Assembly (NCBI GenBank): GCA_000163995.1
Contig: CM000855.1
Location: 1,608,440 to 1,672,439, forward strand
Length of the DNA: 64,000 nt
Source: Campylobacter jejuni subsp. jejuni 414
GTDB lineage: Bacteria > Campylobacterota > Campylobacteria > Campylobacterales > Campylobacteraceae
Reading direction: 5' to 3'
Positions 10,133 through 21,679 of the stretch are shown here, piece by piece. The position numbers and the translations under genes are program-made. How positions within the stretch are numbered: position 1 is the stretch's first letter; each line of letters starts with the position of its first letter. The notes beneath the pieces were generated by a model. The model was not told the DNA's origin. It ran no database searches and saw only the letters and a program-made list of their open reading frames with translations.

Positions 10133-10158
10133 AAAAAGGGCGTTGTTTGCCCTTTTTT
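10133..10158 (-). terminator. Rho-independent terminator after the RNase J gene
   Basis: The minus strand reads GGGC, a 7-nt loop, GCCC and a T-run, flanked by A5 on the upstream side. The hairpin overlaps the RNase J stop codon region and lies just before rluB, so rluB needs read-through or its own promoter. Confidence 0.75.
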
Positions 10159-12031
10159 ACATCACAAAAATAGTTGGAACTATGGTAGGGTATTTTTTAA
10201 TCTTTCTAAATATATGTTTTCTTAAGACTTGACGAATTTGATTTTCTAAAAATCTTGGATCATTAAGTACTTCATCTTTAACATTGATAAAAAATTGCCC
10301 CAAAACTTCGGCCATATCTTTGCTAAAAGCATGATCGTGTTTATCTGCTACAAGCCCATAGCTAAATACCCTTGGCTTGTTAATGAGAGTTTTTGTAGCT
10401 TTATCAATTTGTGCAATGATAACAACTATACCACTATCTGCAAGTTTTTGACGATCTATAACTACATCATCAGCAATTTGTTTATTGATTTGATTATCTA
10501 CAAAAACTTTGCCTGTTTTTACGGTTTTTACGCGTTTGACATATTTTTGGCAAAGTTCTACTTGATCGCCATCGCTCATAAGATAGATATTTCTTTCAGG
10601 AATACCGCATTTCATCGCTGTTTCTTTGTGCTTGGTGATATGATTATATTCCCCATGAACAGGTAAGAAAAATTTAGGTTTAGTAAGAGTTAGCATAAGC
10701 TTTTGCTCTTCTATGCTTGCGTGTCCACTTACATGAATTTCACTAAATTCTTGATACGCTACTTTAGCTCCTGCTTTTAAGAGATAATCAAGCACAGCAG
10801 AAACGCTTGCTTCATTCCCTGGTATAGCCTTAGCTGAAATAATCACTTGATCTGTAGGTTTTATCTTTATAAATTTATGCTCATCGGTTGCCATTCTATA
10901 AAGTGCACTCATAGTTTCGCCTTGACTGCCTGTAGTTACGATAAGAACTTCATTGTCTTTGTATTTGCTTACCTCATCAGCATCAATGAAAATTTTTCTA
11001 TCAAGTTTGATATAGCCTAACTCCATAGTAGTATAGAGATTTCTTTCCATGGAACGACCGATAACGCAAACTTTTCTGCCATATTTTAAACCATAAGTGA
11101 TAGCTTGATAAACACGGTGAATATTAGAACTAAAAGTACTCATGATCACCCTACCCTTAGTGCGTGCAAAGATTTGATCAAAAGTTGGTCCTACAGAACT
11201 TTCACTTTTTGTATAGCCTTCTTTGTAAGAATTTGTACTATCACTTAAAAGACATAAAACCCCTTCTTCTCCATAATGTGCCAAACGCCCTAAATCTGTT
11301 GGATAACCATCAATTGGAGTTTGATCGATTTTGAAATCACCTGTATGAATGATAGTTCCTACTTTTGTTTTGATTGCAAGTGCCGAAGCATCGATGATAG
11401 AATGCGTGATGTGAATCCATTCTATATCAAATTCGCCAATTTCATAAACACGGCGTTTTTCTACAGGGCGAAACCATTTGCGTTCTGCTTTTAAACCATG
11501 TTCTTCAAATTTGTTTGAAATCATTCCTAAAGCTAAAGGTGTGGCGTAAATAGGAAATTGAAATTCTTTAAAGAAATAAGGCACTGCACCAATATGATCT
11601 TCATGCGCGTGAGTGATCACTATACCACGAATTTTATCTTTTATTTTTCTCACATAATCAAAGTCAGGGATAATAATATCCACCCCATGCATGGTTCCAT
11701 CCGGAAAGCTCATGCCTATATCTACTATAATTGCGTCTTTATTGGTTTCAAAAACGCTGATATTTCCACCAATTTCCCCTAAACCTCCTAAAGGAGTGAT
11801 GCGAATTTTATGCTCGCTAGAATTATTATATTTTAAAGGGTGTAAGCGGTTTTCATGCGAAACACGATTTGCTTCTATACACTCTGCAAGAGCGATTTGC
11901 CAATCTTCATTGCCTGTGAGCTTTAAAGGCAGATTACGTATTTTTTTTCTTCTTTTTCTCGGTTTTGTTTTCTGGGTTTTGAGCATTTTCTTTGTTAGAA
12001 TTTTGATTGCTTGTTGCAGTATTGTTTTCAT
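10157..12031 (-). CDS. rnj: Ribonuclease J (catalytic part; N-terminal extension out of frame)
   Basis: RNase J is a metallo-beta-lactamase/beta-CASP nuclease that matures and degrades RNA and, in the related Helicobacter, works with a DEAD-box helicase. The reading frame from 12031 covers the whole enzyme: GGLGEIGGN, the metal motif HAHEDH (about residue 141), DTGDFKIDQ-type HTGDFKID, and the late LPVHGEYNH. The first ~30 residues of this frame are a low-complexity basic stretch and probably not the native start. The native start appears to be the acidic/Asn-rich extension at 12152, read in another frame. The two join if one A is removed from the A8 run at 11941-11948, so this copy is frameshifted or slippage-dependent. 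The catalytic core itself is intact. Confidence 0.85.
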   Translation of the reverse strand: MKTILQQAIKILTKKMLKTQKTKPRKRRKKIRNLPLKLTGNEDWQIALAECIEANRVSHENRLHPLKYNNSSEHKIRITPLGGLGEIGGNISVFETNKDAIIVDIGMSFPDGTMHGVDIIIPDFDYVRKIKDKIRGIVITHAHEDHIGAVPYFFKEFQFPIYATPLALGMISNKFEEHGLKAERKWFRPVEKRRVYEIGEFDIEWIHITHSIIDASALAIKTKVGTIIHTGDFKIDQTPIDGYPTDLGRLAHYGEEGVLCLLSDSTNSYKEGYTKSESSVGPTFDQIFARTKGRVIMSTFSSNIHRVYQAITYGLKYGRKVCVIGRSMERNLYTTMELGYIKLDRKIFIDADEVSKYKDNEVLIVTTGSQGETMSALYRMATDEHKFIKIKPTDQVIISAKAIPGNEASVSAVLDYLLKAGAKVAYQEFSEIHVSGHASIEEQKLMLTLTKPKFFLPVHGEYNHITKHKETAMKCGIPERNIYLMSDGDQVELCQKYVKRVKTVKTGKVFVDNQINKQIADDVVIDRQKLADSGIVVIIAQIDKATKTLINKPRVFSYGLVADKHDHAFSKDMAEVLGQFFINVKDEVLNDPRFLENQIRQVLRKHIFRKIKKYPTIVPTIFVM

Positions 12032-12152
12032 TTTGTAAAGAATTGACCAATTTTTTTATACGATTTTTGTATTTATAGCGTTTATTATTTTTTGAATTTG
12101 AGTTTGGATTTTGTTCGTTATTGTTAATTTCTTTGTTTTCGTCCATATTCAT
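11934..12152 (-). other. Detached N-terminal extension of RNase J
   Basis: A 72-codon frame starts at MNMDENKEINNNEQ and is rich in Asn, Glu and Lys. It runs into EKKKKK and stops seven bases after the A8 run. Removing one A would continue into IRNLPLKLTGNEDW of the RNase J core. Long disordered N-terminal extensions are known for epsilonproteobacterial RNase J. It overlaps the end of ksgA by 29 nt, as expected for an operon start. I interpret it as the true first part of the RNase J gene. Confidence 0.8.
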
Positions 12153-12921
12153 CCTTTAATTTATCATAAATTTTAAGATATGAATCAACGCAAATTTCAT
12201 GTGGCCTGATGTTTTCTTTTAAGCCAAGAATGCTTAAAACTTCTAAAACTTTCGCTTTGTGTGTTTTTAAATTTCCTAAAAGTTGCTTCCTAGGAGCTTT
12301 AAAACAGTCTTTTAGAAAATTTTTGAAATTTTCTATCTCACAAAGCTCATCAAAATCCTTGATTTTAATCAAACTTATCACCGTTGACATAACTTTTGGC
12401 GGTGGATTAAAACACTGCGGATTAACATCAAAAAGTATTTTTCTTTCGCAAATCATTGCACTTAAAATTCCCAAAGAAGAAAATTCACTATTTCCTTCTT
12501 TAGCGCAAAATTTTTCAGCCATTTCTTTTTGCACCATTACAATAAGCCCTAAACAGTTTTTATCTTCCAAGGCCTTAAGTATAATGTGACTCGCAACATA
12601 ATAAGGCAAATTTGCAACCAAAAAATATGGTTTTTCATCAAGACTTGCACTAAAAGCCTCGCTTGCATTTTGATGAATCAAGTTAAATTTTCCACATTCA
12701 AGTTCTTTTTGAAATTTCTTTTTTAAAATAGGTATGAGATCATTATCGATTTCATAAGCTTTTACTTGAGAAATTTTTAAAAGATCTTGCGTTAAATCAC
12801 CTAAGCCAGGCCCAATCTCAATGATATTATCCATTTCTTTGGGTATGGCTTGGATGATTTTTGCTAATACGCTTTTATCAATTAAAAAATTTTGTCCGTA
12901 TTGTTTTTTTGCTTTAACCAT
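12124..12921 (-). CDS. ksgA: 16S rRNA dimethyladenosine transferase (KsgA/RsmA)
   Basis: The enzyme dimethylates two adjacent adenines at the 3' end of 16S rRNA and acts as a late checkpoint of small-subunit assembly. The 265-residue protein begins MVKAKKQYGQNFLID (family KxxGQNFL). It has the SAM motif IEIGPGLGDLT (residues about 34-44) and the catalytic motif NLPYYVAS (about 104-111). It lies upstream of and overlaps the RNase J gene, and it is divergent from the gene at 13001. Confidence 0.96.
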   Translation of the reverse strand: MVKAKKQYGQNFLIDKSVLAKIIQAIPKEMDNIIEIGPGLGDLTQDLLKISQVKAYEIDNDLIPILKKKFQKELECGKFNLIHQNASEAFSASLDEKPYFLVANLPYYVASHIILKALEDKNCLGLIVMVQKEMAEKFCAKEGNSEFSSLGILSAMICERKILFDVNPQCFNPPPKVMSTVISLIKIKDFDELCEIENFKNFLKDCFKAPRKQLLGNLKTHKAKVLEVLSILGLKENIRPHEICVDSYLKIYDKLKDEYGRKQRN

Positions 12922-13000
12922 AAAAAATAATTTTATCTAAAAATTCTTAATTAAGTCTTTTTAGGTAGAATTATTTTTGTAAAATTTTATAAGGATAAAA

Positions 13001-13537
13001 ATGATTGTTTGTGCAGGTGGAAATGAAAATTTTTCTTTTGCAAAAGCCATAGGCATAGGTTTAGTAGAATCTGCTTTTCATTTAAGCCAACTTTGCTTAA
13101 AAGAAAAGCCATCAAAACTCATATTTATAGGAACTTGTGGGCTTTATGATAAAGGAGAAATTTTAGAAATTTATAAAAGTTCTCACGCTTTTAATATAGA
13201 ATTTTCTAAAATTTCATATGCTTTTTATACTCCTGTGAAAGATGAAATTTGCCTAGAAAAAGAAAATGTTTCTCGTGAAACAATCAAAATCAATTCTTCT
13301 AATTATATTTGTCAAAATTCAAAAGCAGCAAAAGAATTTGCTAAATTAGGTTTTTTTGCAGAAAATATGGAAGCTTTTTCTGTTTTAAGTGTAGCTAAAA
13401 ATTTTGGTATTTATGCAGAATGTATCTTATGTGCTACAAATTTTTGCAATGAAAATGCTCATGAAGATTTTATAAAAAACCATCAAAAGGCGAAAGAAAA
13501 ATTAGAAGAATATTTAAAAAAATATCATTATATTTAA
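13001..13537 (+). CDS. Nucleoside-phosphorylase-like protein (Cj1712-type)
   Basis: The 178-residue protein resembles a compact nucleoside phosphorylase / MTA-SAH nucleosidase fold: a Gly-rich start (IVCAGGNENFSFAKAIGIGL), a central LIFIGTCGLYDKGEI and a late FFAENMEAFSVLSVAK, in which ENMEAF corresponds to the substrate-binding ExxE segment of that superfamily. It is shorter than true Pfs or PNP enzymes, so substrate and activity are unknown. A good site AAGGATAAAA precedes the ATG. It is followed after 21 nt by rlmN and may be co-transcribed. Confidence 0.75.
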   Translation: MIVCAGGNENFSFAKAIGIGLVESAFHLSQLCLKEKPSKLIFIGTCGLYDKGEILEIYKSSHAFNIEFSKISYAFYTPVKDEICLEKENVSRETIKINSSNYICQNSKAAKEFAKLGFFAENMEAFSVLSVAKNFGIYAECILCATNFCNENAHEDFIKNHQKAKEKLEEYLKKYHYI

Positions 13538-13558
13538 AAATTTAAAAGGGAAATAGTT

Positions 13559-14629
13559 TTGAAAGAGCTTGTTAATATTTTAGATTTTTTACCTGAAGAA
13601 TTAGGAGAAAAAATCAAACCTATGTTTCGCGTGAAACAAATTTATCAATGGATCTATCAAAAATATGCCAACAATTTTTCTGATATGTCAAGTTTGCCAA
13701 AGGATTTGCGTTTAGAACTCGCACAAAATTTTCATTTTTCTCCTGTAAAATGTGTTAAAAATGAACAAAGTAAAGATAGAAGTATAAAATACCTTTTTGA
13801 GCTCATTGATGGTTTAAGGGTAGAAAGTGTACTTTTACCTATGAAAGAAGAAAAAATAGACGAAAAGGGTAAAAGAATTTCTCATGCACGATATACTATC
13901 TGTGTTTCTTCGCAAGTAGGTTGTAAAAGTAGCTGTAGTTTTTGTCTTACTGCTAAGGGTGGTTTGAAAAGAAATTTAAGTGCAGGAGAGATAGTTGGAC
14001 AAATTTTATGGATCAAAAAACAAAACAATATCCCTTATGAACGCCGTGTAAATATAGTATATATGGGCATGGGTGAGCCTTTGGATAATCTTAAAAATGT
14101 CTCTAAAGCAGTAAAAATTTTAGCACAAAATGACGGGCTTGCTATAAGTCCTCGTCGTCAAACCATAAGCACTAGTGGTTTAGCAAAACAAATCAAAGAA
14201 TTAGGTCAAATGAATTTAGGCATTTTGCTTGCTATATCATTACACGCAGTTAATGATGAGCTTCGCACTGAACTTATGCCTATTAATAAAGCTTATAATA
14301 TCGCTGCGATCATGGACGCCGTGCGTGAATTTCCTATAGTTCAAAGAAAAAGGGTAATGTTTGAATATCTTTTGATTGATGGTATTAATGATAAACTTGA
14401 GCACGCTAAAGAATTGGTTAAACTTTTAAATGGTATTAAAGCTAAAGTGAATTTAATACTCTTTAATCCACACGAAGGAAGTATATATAAACGCCCTAGT
14501 TTAGAAAATGCTATAAAATTTCAAGATTTGCTAAGTAGTAAAGGTGTAACTTGTACTATAAGAGAAAGCAAAGGGCTTGATATCTCAGCTGCTTGCGGAC
14601 AGCTTAAAGAAAGGGTGAAAGAACAATGA
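13559..14629 (+). CDS. rlmN: Dual-specificity rRNA/tRNA adenine C2-methyltransferase RlmN
   Basis: RlmN is a radical SAM enzyme that methylates A2503 of 23S rRNA and A37 of some tRNAs. The cluster motif is CKSSCSFC (CxxxCxxC, residues about 122-129). It is followed by [12 protein letters not shown], the GMGEPLDN motif and the C-terminal catalytic Cys region (ISAACGQL). The start is a TTG codon, with AAAAGGGAAA upstream. The length of 356 residues is normal. The last four bases overlap a small membrane-peptide gene. Confidence 0.96.
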   Translation: MKELVNILDFLPEELGEKIKPMFRVKQIYQWIYQKYANNFSDMSSLPKDLRLELAQNFHFSPVKCVKNEQSKDRSIKYLFELIDGLRVESVLLPMKEEKIDEKGKRISHARYTICVSSQVGCKSSCSFCLTAKGGLKRNLSAGEIVGQILWIKKQNNIPYERRVNIVYMGMGEPLDNLKNVSKAVKILAQNDGLAISPRRQTISTSGLAKQIKELGQMNLGILLAISLHAVNDELRTELMPINKAYNIAAIMDAVREFPIVQRKRVMFEYLLIDGINDKLEHAKELVKLLNGIKAKVNLILFNPHEGSIYKRPSLENAIKFQDLLSSKGVTCTIRESKGLDISAACGQLKERVKEQ

Positions 14630-14724
14630 CAATGTTAGATATTTTTGAAATCATTTTTATAACAGCTGTTGTGGTTATAGGTTTTGGCGGAATTGTTTTT
14701 GTACTAATGAAAGAAAAAAAATAA
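14626..14724 (+). CDS. 32-residue single-span membrane peptide (Cj1714-type)
   Basis: This short frame begins in the ATGA overlap with the rlmN stop. It encodes one hydrophobic helix ([20 protein letters not shown]) and a basic end (MKEKK), so it is probably an N-out or N-in single-span inner-membrane peptide. A second in-frame ATG lies two codons on. I recall a small gene at this place in C. jejuni. Function is unknown; translational coupling to rlmN is likely. Confidence 0.65.
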   Translation: MTMLDIFEIIFITAVVVIGFGGIVFVLMKEKK

Positions 14725-14736
14725 ATACCATACTTA

Positions 14737-14813
14737 TGGTGTCAAGGGGGAGACTTGAACTCCCGACCTCCGGCTTATGAGACCAGCGCTCTAACCAGCT
14801 GAGCTACCCTGAC
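14737..14813 (-). tRNA. tRNA-Met (anticodon CAT)
   Basis: The minus strand folds as a cloverleaf with acceptor GTCAGGG paired to CCTTGAC (one G:T), D-arm TAGCTCAGCTGGTTAGAGC, anticodon loop with CAT and T-arm GGGAGTTCAAGTCTCCC. The 3' CCA is encoded. A CAT anticodon could also mark a lysidine-modified isoleucine tRNA, but the body looks like elongator Met. Confidence 0.92.
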
Positions 14814-14923
14814 TAAAAATAAAAATATAATTATACTACTTTTTACTAAAAATTTTCTGATTTTTAAAAAATAATTTTATTTTCAATATTTAAAAATTTT
14901 CTTTATTTTAAAGCTTTTATGGA

Positions 14924-14929
14924 TATAAT
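14924..14929 (+). promoter_or_regulatory. -10 box of tRNA-Ser
   Basis: TATAAT lies 14 nt upstream of the mature tRNA-Ser 5' end, in a T-rich region without a clear -35 box. Confidence 0.6.
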
Positions 14930-14943
14930 AAAGGCTTTATTTA

Positions 14944-15031
14944 AGACAGGTGTCCGAGCGGTTGAAGGAGCACGCCTGGAACGCGTGTAAAGTGTAAGCT
15001 TTCGAGGGTTCGAATCCCTTCCTGTCTGCCA
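14944..15031 (+). tRNA. tRNA-Ser (anticodon GGA)
   Basis: The 88-nt gene has acceptor AGACAGG paired with CCTGTCT, a discriminator G and encoded CCA. The anticodon arm holds GGA, and a long variable arm (class II tRNA) follows. The T-arm is GAGGGTTCGAATCCCTT. Confidence 0.94.
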
Positions 15032-15145
15032 TTCTTATTTTTAATATTCAAAATATTATTGTTTTGCCAAAAGTTATTTTATTATTTATAAATTCTTAAA
15101 TTTTTTGATAAAATATTAAAAAATTTTATTTATTTAGGTTTTATA

Positions 15146-16102
15146 ATGCTACAATCAAGACTTTTAATGAATTTAAAAGGAATAGGAATATCTTTTATAC
15201 CAAGATATTTTTTTCAAATAAATTTAGATAAAATTTTTAATGATATTTTAAAATACAATATTAAAGACTTAGAAGAAATACAAACTAGAGTTAAATATTA
15301 TAATAAAATAAATGAATTTTTCACACCTACAGAAAAAGAAAAAATAGGAAAATTTCCTTTTAAAGACACTTCTTATGCTTTTGATGCTTATGAAATCAGT
15401 AAATACTTTAAAGATGAATTTTTATGGAATAAAGAATTTGGTGATATAAGACATACTTTTAAAGAAGCAACTATTTGCAAATCAAGATCCTTGGAAAATA
15501 ATATAAATAATATTTTATTAAAACTTGATAAAAATAGGCACTTTTGTTTTTTAAAAGATAACATAAACTACGAAAATAAAAAGGATATAGCAATATTTAG
15601 AGGAGCAGTATATCAAAAACATAGAAAAGAATTTTTTGATTCTTATTTTGGTAAAACATTTTGCGATATAGGAGATACTTCAAAACAACCTAGCCAATGG
15701 AAAAAAAACTTTTTAAATAAAAAAGAACAAATGAAATATAAATTTATAATTTCTTTAGAGGGCAACGATGTAGCAAGCAACTTAAAATGGGCTATGAATT
15801 CCAATTCTTTAGTTTTAGTTCCAAAAATAACTTGCGAAACTTGGTTTATGGAAGGAACTTTAAAACCAAATTATCACTTTGCTTTCATTGATAATGAGAA
15901 TTTGCCAACAGTAATTGAATATTTTAAAGCTCACCCAAAAGATGCATTAGAAATTATTAATAATGCCCATCAATATATTAAGAAATTTTTAGATAAGAAA
16001 AAAGAATTTCATATAGGAATTTTGGTTTTGACCAAATATTTTTATTATTCTAAACAGCTTGAACTTAGCAAAAAAAGAGATATTTTAGAATTAATTAAAT
16101 AG
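15146..16102 (+). CDS. Glycosyltransferase family 90-like (LPS/LOS-type sugar transferase)
   Basis: The 318-residue cytosolic-looking protein has the pattern of the CAP10/LpsA group (GT90): a central KKDIAIFRGAVYQKHRKEFF (about residues 147-166), then KYKFIISLEGNDVASNLKWA (about 198-217) and ETWFMEGTLKPNYHFAFI. In related proteins these bind the sugar donor and acceptor. It probably adds a sugar to lipooligosaccharide or a similar glycan. It stands alone between tRNA-Ser and tRNA-Ala with a weak ribosome binding site, and no other glycan gene is near. I do not recall a gene at this spot in laboratory C. jejuni strains, so it is probably accessory. Confidence 0.7.
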   Translation: MLQSRLLMNLKGIGISFIPRYFFQINLDKIFNDILKYNIKDLEEIQTRVKYYNKINEFFTPTEKEKIGKFPFKDTSYAFDAYEISKYFKDEFLWNKEFGDIRHTFKEATICKSRSLENNINNILLKLDKNRHFCFLKDNINYENKKDIAIFRGAVYQKHRKEFFDSYFGKTFCDIGDTSKQPSQWKKNFLNKKEQMKYKFIISLEGNDVASNLKWAMNSNSLVLVPKITCETWFMEGTLKPNYHFAFIDNENLPTVIEYFKAHPKDALEIINNAHQYIKKFLDKKKEFHIGILVLTKYFYYSKQLELSKKRDILELIK

Positions 16103-16219
16103 TAAAATTACTCTAATTAATTCTCTAATTTTTCATAAAATAAATCTTTTTATACATACATTACATCATAAATTACAAATTTGACTTTAGTTTTCAGCCA
16201 AAAAAAAGTAATATTGCGA

Positions 16220-16225
16220 TAAAAT
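16220..16225 (+). promoter_or_regulatory. -10 box of the tRNA-Ala/tRNA-Val unit
   Basis: TAAAAT in the context GCGATAAAATC lies 14 nt before tRNA-Ala. A TTGACT-like motif occurs upstream, but the spacing is longer than usual. Confidence 0.5.
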
Positions 16226-16238
16226 CTTGGATTTATAA

Positions 16239-16314
16239 GGGGCATTAGCTCAGCTGGGAGAGCACAACGCTGGCAGCGTTGGGGTCAGCGGTTCGAACCC
16301 GCTATGCTCCACCA
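16239..16314 (+). tRNA. tRNA-Ala (anticodon GGC)
   Basis: The 76-nt cloverleaf has acceptor GGGGCAT with ATGCTCC, anticodon stem CAACG/CGTTG around the loop CTGGCAG, T-loop GTTCGAAC and an encoded CCA. Confidence 0.95.
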
Positions 16315-16317
16315 TAT

Positions 16318-16393
16318 GGTTCCGTAGCTCAGCTGGTAGAGCACTACCTTGACATGGTAGTGGCCGTTGGTTCAAGTCCAATCGGAGCCACCA
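16318..16393 (+). tRNA. tRNA-Val (anticodon GAC)
   Basis: The 76-nt cloverleaf has acceptor GGTTCCG with CGGAGCC, anticodon stem CTACC/GGTAG around TTGACAT, T-loop GTTCAAGTC and an encoded CCA. It follows tRNA-Ala by 3 nt and is probably processed from the same transcript. Confidence 0.95.
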
Positions 16394-16420
16394 TCACTCT
16401 TCCTTACACAAAGGATCATC

Positions 16421-16951
16421 ATGCAAAATACAATCATACAAAAAGCTATCCATGAAGATTTAAATTCTATACTTGCAATCACAAAAGATGCATTAAATGC
16501 TATGAAAGCTATGAATTTTCACCAATGGGATGAAAATTATCCCAATGAAGTAGTTTTTCAAGAAGATATACAAACACAAGAACTTTATGTTTTTAAAGAA
16601 AATGATGAAATTTTAGGATTTATCTGTATCAATGAAAAATTTGAACCTGAATTTTATGAACAAATCACTTTTAACAAAAATTATGACGATAAAGCCTTTT
16701 ATTTGCACCGTTTAGCTGTTAAGCAAAGCGCGAAAGGTAAAGGTGTGGCACAAAAACTTTTAAATTTTTGTGAAAATTTTGCCTTGGAAAATCACAAGGC
16801 AAGTTTAAGAGCAGATACTCACAGTAAAAATTTTCCCATGAATTCGCTTTTTAAAAAGTTAGATTTTAAATTTTGTGGAAACTTTGATATACCTAATTAC
16901 CAAGATCCTTTTTTAGCTTATGAAAAAATTTTAAACCAAAAAGCTTTTTGA
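16421..16951 (+). CDS. GNAT-family N-acetyltransferase (Cj1715-type)
   Basis: The 176-residue protein has the GNAT fold: FYLHRLAVKQSAKGKGVAQK holds beta-4 and the acetyl-CoA-binding R/QxxGxG/A motif (QSAKGKGVA, about residue 105). NHKASLRADTHSKNFPMNSL and a late FKKLDFKFCGNF follow. I chose the ATG with AAGGATCATC in front; the longer upstream frame would lie inside tRNA-Val. The substrate is unknown. The 3' end overlaps the convergent leuD by 21 nt. Confidence 0.85.
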   Translation: MQNTIIQKAIHEDLNSILAITKDALNAMKAMNFHQWDENYPNEVVFQEDIQTQELYVFKENDEILGFICINEKFEPEFYEQITFNKNYDDKAFYLHRLAVKQSAKGKGVAQKLLNFCENFALENHKASLRADTHSKNFPMNSLFKKLDFKFCGNFDIPNYQDPFLAYEKILNQKAF

Positions 16952-17533
16952 GTTTTTTTCATAAGTTTTGATTTGTGATTCATGCTTTAAGGTTAAAGCT
17001 ATATTATCAAGCCCTTCTAAAAGACAAGTTCTGTGAAATTCGTCTAAATCAAAAGAAAAAATCTTATCTTTAAAAAATACTCTTTTTTCCAACAAAGAAA
17101 TTTCTATGTTTTTATCTTGAGATTTTTTTAATTCTTCAACTATCTCTAAAACCTCATCTTTACCTAGTTCTATAGTAAGTAAACCATTTCCTAAGGCATT
17201 ATTTTTAAAAATATCTGCAAAAGAAGGTGCGATAATAGCTCTAATACCATAATCAACCAAAGCCCAAGGCGCATGCTCTCTTGAAGAACCACTGCCGAAA
17301 TTTTCAAAACTCACTAAAATAGAACTATTTTGATATTCTTTTTTATTGAGATTAAAATCCATATTTAAAACACTTTCTTTATCATCTAAATAACGTAAAT
17401 CATGAAATAAATGCTTACCAAAACCCTGCTTTGAAACTGCTAGTAGAAATTGCTTAGGGATAATTTGATCTGTGTCTATATTTGCATATTCTAAAGGACA
17501 AGCTATGCCTTTGTGTATAATAAATTTTTGCAT
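16931..17533 (-). CDS. leuD: 3-isopropylmalate dehydratase small subunit
   Basis: LeuD pairs with LeuC to isomerise 2- to 3-isopropylmalate in leucine synthesis. The 200-residue protein has the small-subunit marks ANIDTDQIIPKQFL (about residues 17-30) and FGSGSSREHAPWAL (about 77-90), the latter being the aconitase swivel-domain substrate loop. It is the last gene of leuABCD and starts 1 nt after leuC. Confidence 0.97.
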   Translation of the reverse strand: MQKFIIHKGIACPLEYANIDTDQIIPKQFLLAVSKQGFGKHLFHDLRYLDDKESVLNMDFNLNKKEYQNSSILVSFENFGSGSSREHAPWALVDYGIRAIIAPSFADIFKNNALGNGLLTIELGKDEVLEIVEELKKSQDKNIEISLLEKRVFFKDKIFSFDLDEFHRTCLLEGLDNIALTLKHESQIKTYEKNSKSFLV

Positions 17534-17534
17534 G

Positions 17535-20007
<2,473 letters not shown>

Positions 20008-20011
<4 letters not shown>

Positions 20012-21540
20012 GCCATTTTCCTTTCTTCTACTTTTAAAGAGCGATAAATCGCATTATAAGCACTCACAAAAGCTTGTGCTGAAGCCTCTATCACATCTGT
20101 TGAAAGTCCTTTTCCATGGAATTTTCTCCCTTTAAATTCCAAATCTACATCCACTTGCCCTTGGGCATCGACTCCTGAACTTTTTGCATCGATACTATAA
20201 GCTTTTAACACAGGCTTTAAATTCGTTATCCTAGCAATACAGTTAAAAACTGCTTCAACAGGACCATTTCCCGTGCAAGCTTCAGTTTTTAGATCTTCTT
20301 TGATACGCATACAAACACAAGCAGTTGGGATATTGCCACTGATTACGTTTAATTTTTCAAGCACAAATTCATTCTCTTCATTCTCATAGCTTAAAAACAT
20401 CAAAGCTTCTAAATCATAATCATACACTTGACCCTTTTTATCCGCAAGGCGTAAAAAACGTTCATAAACATCATCTAAATTATAAGTATTTTCATCATAG
20501 CCTAAATTTTCAAGACAAGTTTTTATCATGGCCCTTCCACTTCTTGCTGTCATTAGCATACGATTTTCATGAATTCCTATAGCACTAGGACTGATGATCT
20601 CATAAGTTTGCCTATTTTTAAGTACTCCATCTTGATGAATGCCCGAACTATGAGAAAATGCATTGCTGCCCACTATAGCCTTATGCGAGGGTATGCTTTC
20701 ATTGGTGATAGCTGAAACTAATTTTGAAGTTTTAGAGATATTTTCACATTTGATATTTGTATAAAAACCTTTTAAATAATCCTTTCTAGTTTTTATCGCC
20801 ATCACCACTTCTTCTAAAGCACAATTACCTGCCCTTTCACCAAGTCCATTGATAGTACATTCTATCTGCCTTGCACCTTGTAAAATAGCACTTAAACTAT
20901 TACCCGTTGCCATGCCTAAGTCATTATGACAATGCACAGAAATTATAGCTTTGTCTATATTTGGCACTTTATTAAATAAAATTTTGATGATATTAGCAAA
21001 TTCACTCGGCAAGGTATAGCCTACAGTATCTGGTATATTTATAGTTTTAGCGCCTGCTTTTATCGCATTTTCTACCATAAAACAAAGATTATCTATAGGG
21101 GTTCTTCCTGCATCTTCGCATGAAAATTCCACATCATCAGTATAAGATCTTGCTCTTATAATCGCTCTTTTTGCCATAGCCAAAATTTCATCAAAATCTT
21201 TTTTTAATTTATCTTGTATATGCAAAGTCGAAGTGGCTATAAAAGTATGAATTCTAAAATGTTCTGCCACTTTTAAAGCTTCATAAGCTATATCTATGTC
21301 TTTATCCAATGCCCTAGAAAGTGCACAAATGGTTGAGTTTTTAACCTTGCAAGCAATATTTTGCACCGCTTTAAAATCCCCTTGTGAAGATACAGGAAAA
21401 CCTGCTTCTATCACATCTACACCTAAATTTTCAAGTGCTAAAGCAATTTGTAATTTTTGATTGATACCCAAAGAACTGCCTAAAGCTTGTTCTCCATCAC
21501 GCAAAGTAGTATCAAAAATTATGATTTTATTATCCTTCAT
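20008..21540 (-). CDS. leuA: 2-isopropylmalate synthase
   Basis: LeuA condenses acetyl-CoA with 2-oxoisovalerate, the committed step of leucine synthesis. The 510-residue protein opens with the HMGL-type motif [17 protein letters not shown]. It has the metal-binding [14 protein letters not shown] (about residue 202) and [15 protein letters not shown]. The C-terminal ~120 residues match the regulatory domain that senses leucine. It overlaps leuB by 4 nt, and a leucine-rich leader peptide lies 139 nt upstream. Confidence 0.97.
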
Positions 21541-21679
21541 GATTTAATCCTTTAAAACTAAATAGACTAAATGAATTTAAAAATTCAAAAACTTAAAAAC
21601 AATGATAAAAATTAAAAATATTTAAACTTTTCTTAAACCATTTAATAAGTAAAAAACGGATTAAAAATAAAATTGAGTT

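Noticed and set aside
11691..12038. 115-codon plus-strand frame
   Set aside because: It is antisense to the RNase J gene and translates the complement of its Lys-rich region as a Phe/Leu-rich stretch; no start signal.
16931..16951. Overlap of the acetyltransferase and leuD as a frameshift artefact
   Set aside because: Both frames end with plausible family C-termini; a short tail-to-tail overlap is common in compact genomes.
21541..21679. Classical terminator/antiterminator pair between leader and leuA
   Set aside because: Only A+T-only short palindromes (for example GAATTTTTAAATTC) are visible; none is stable enough to call.
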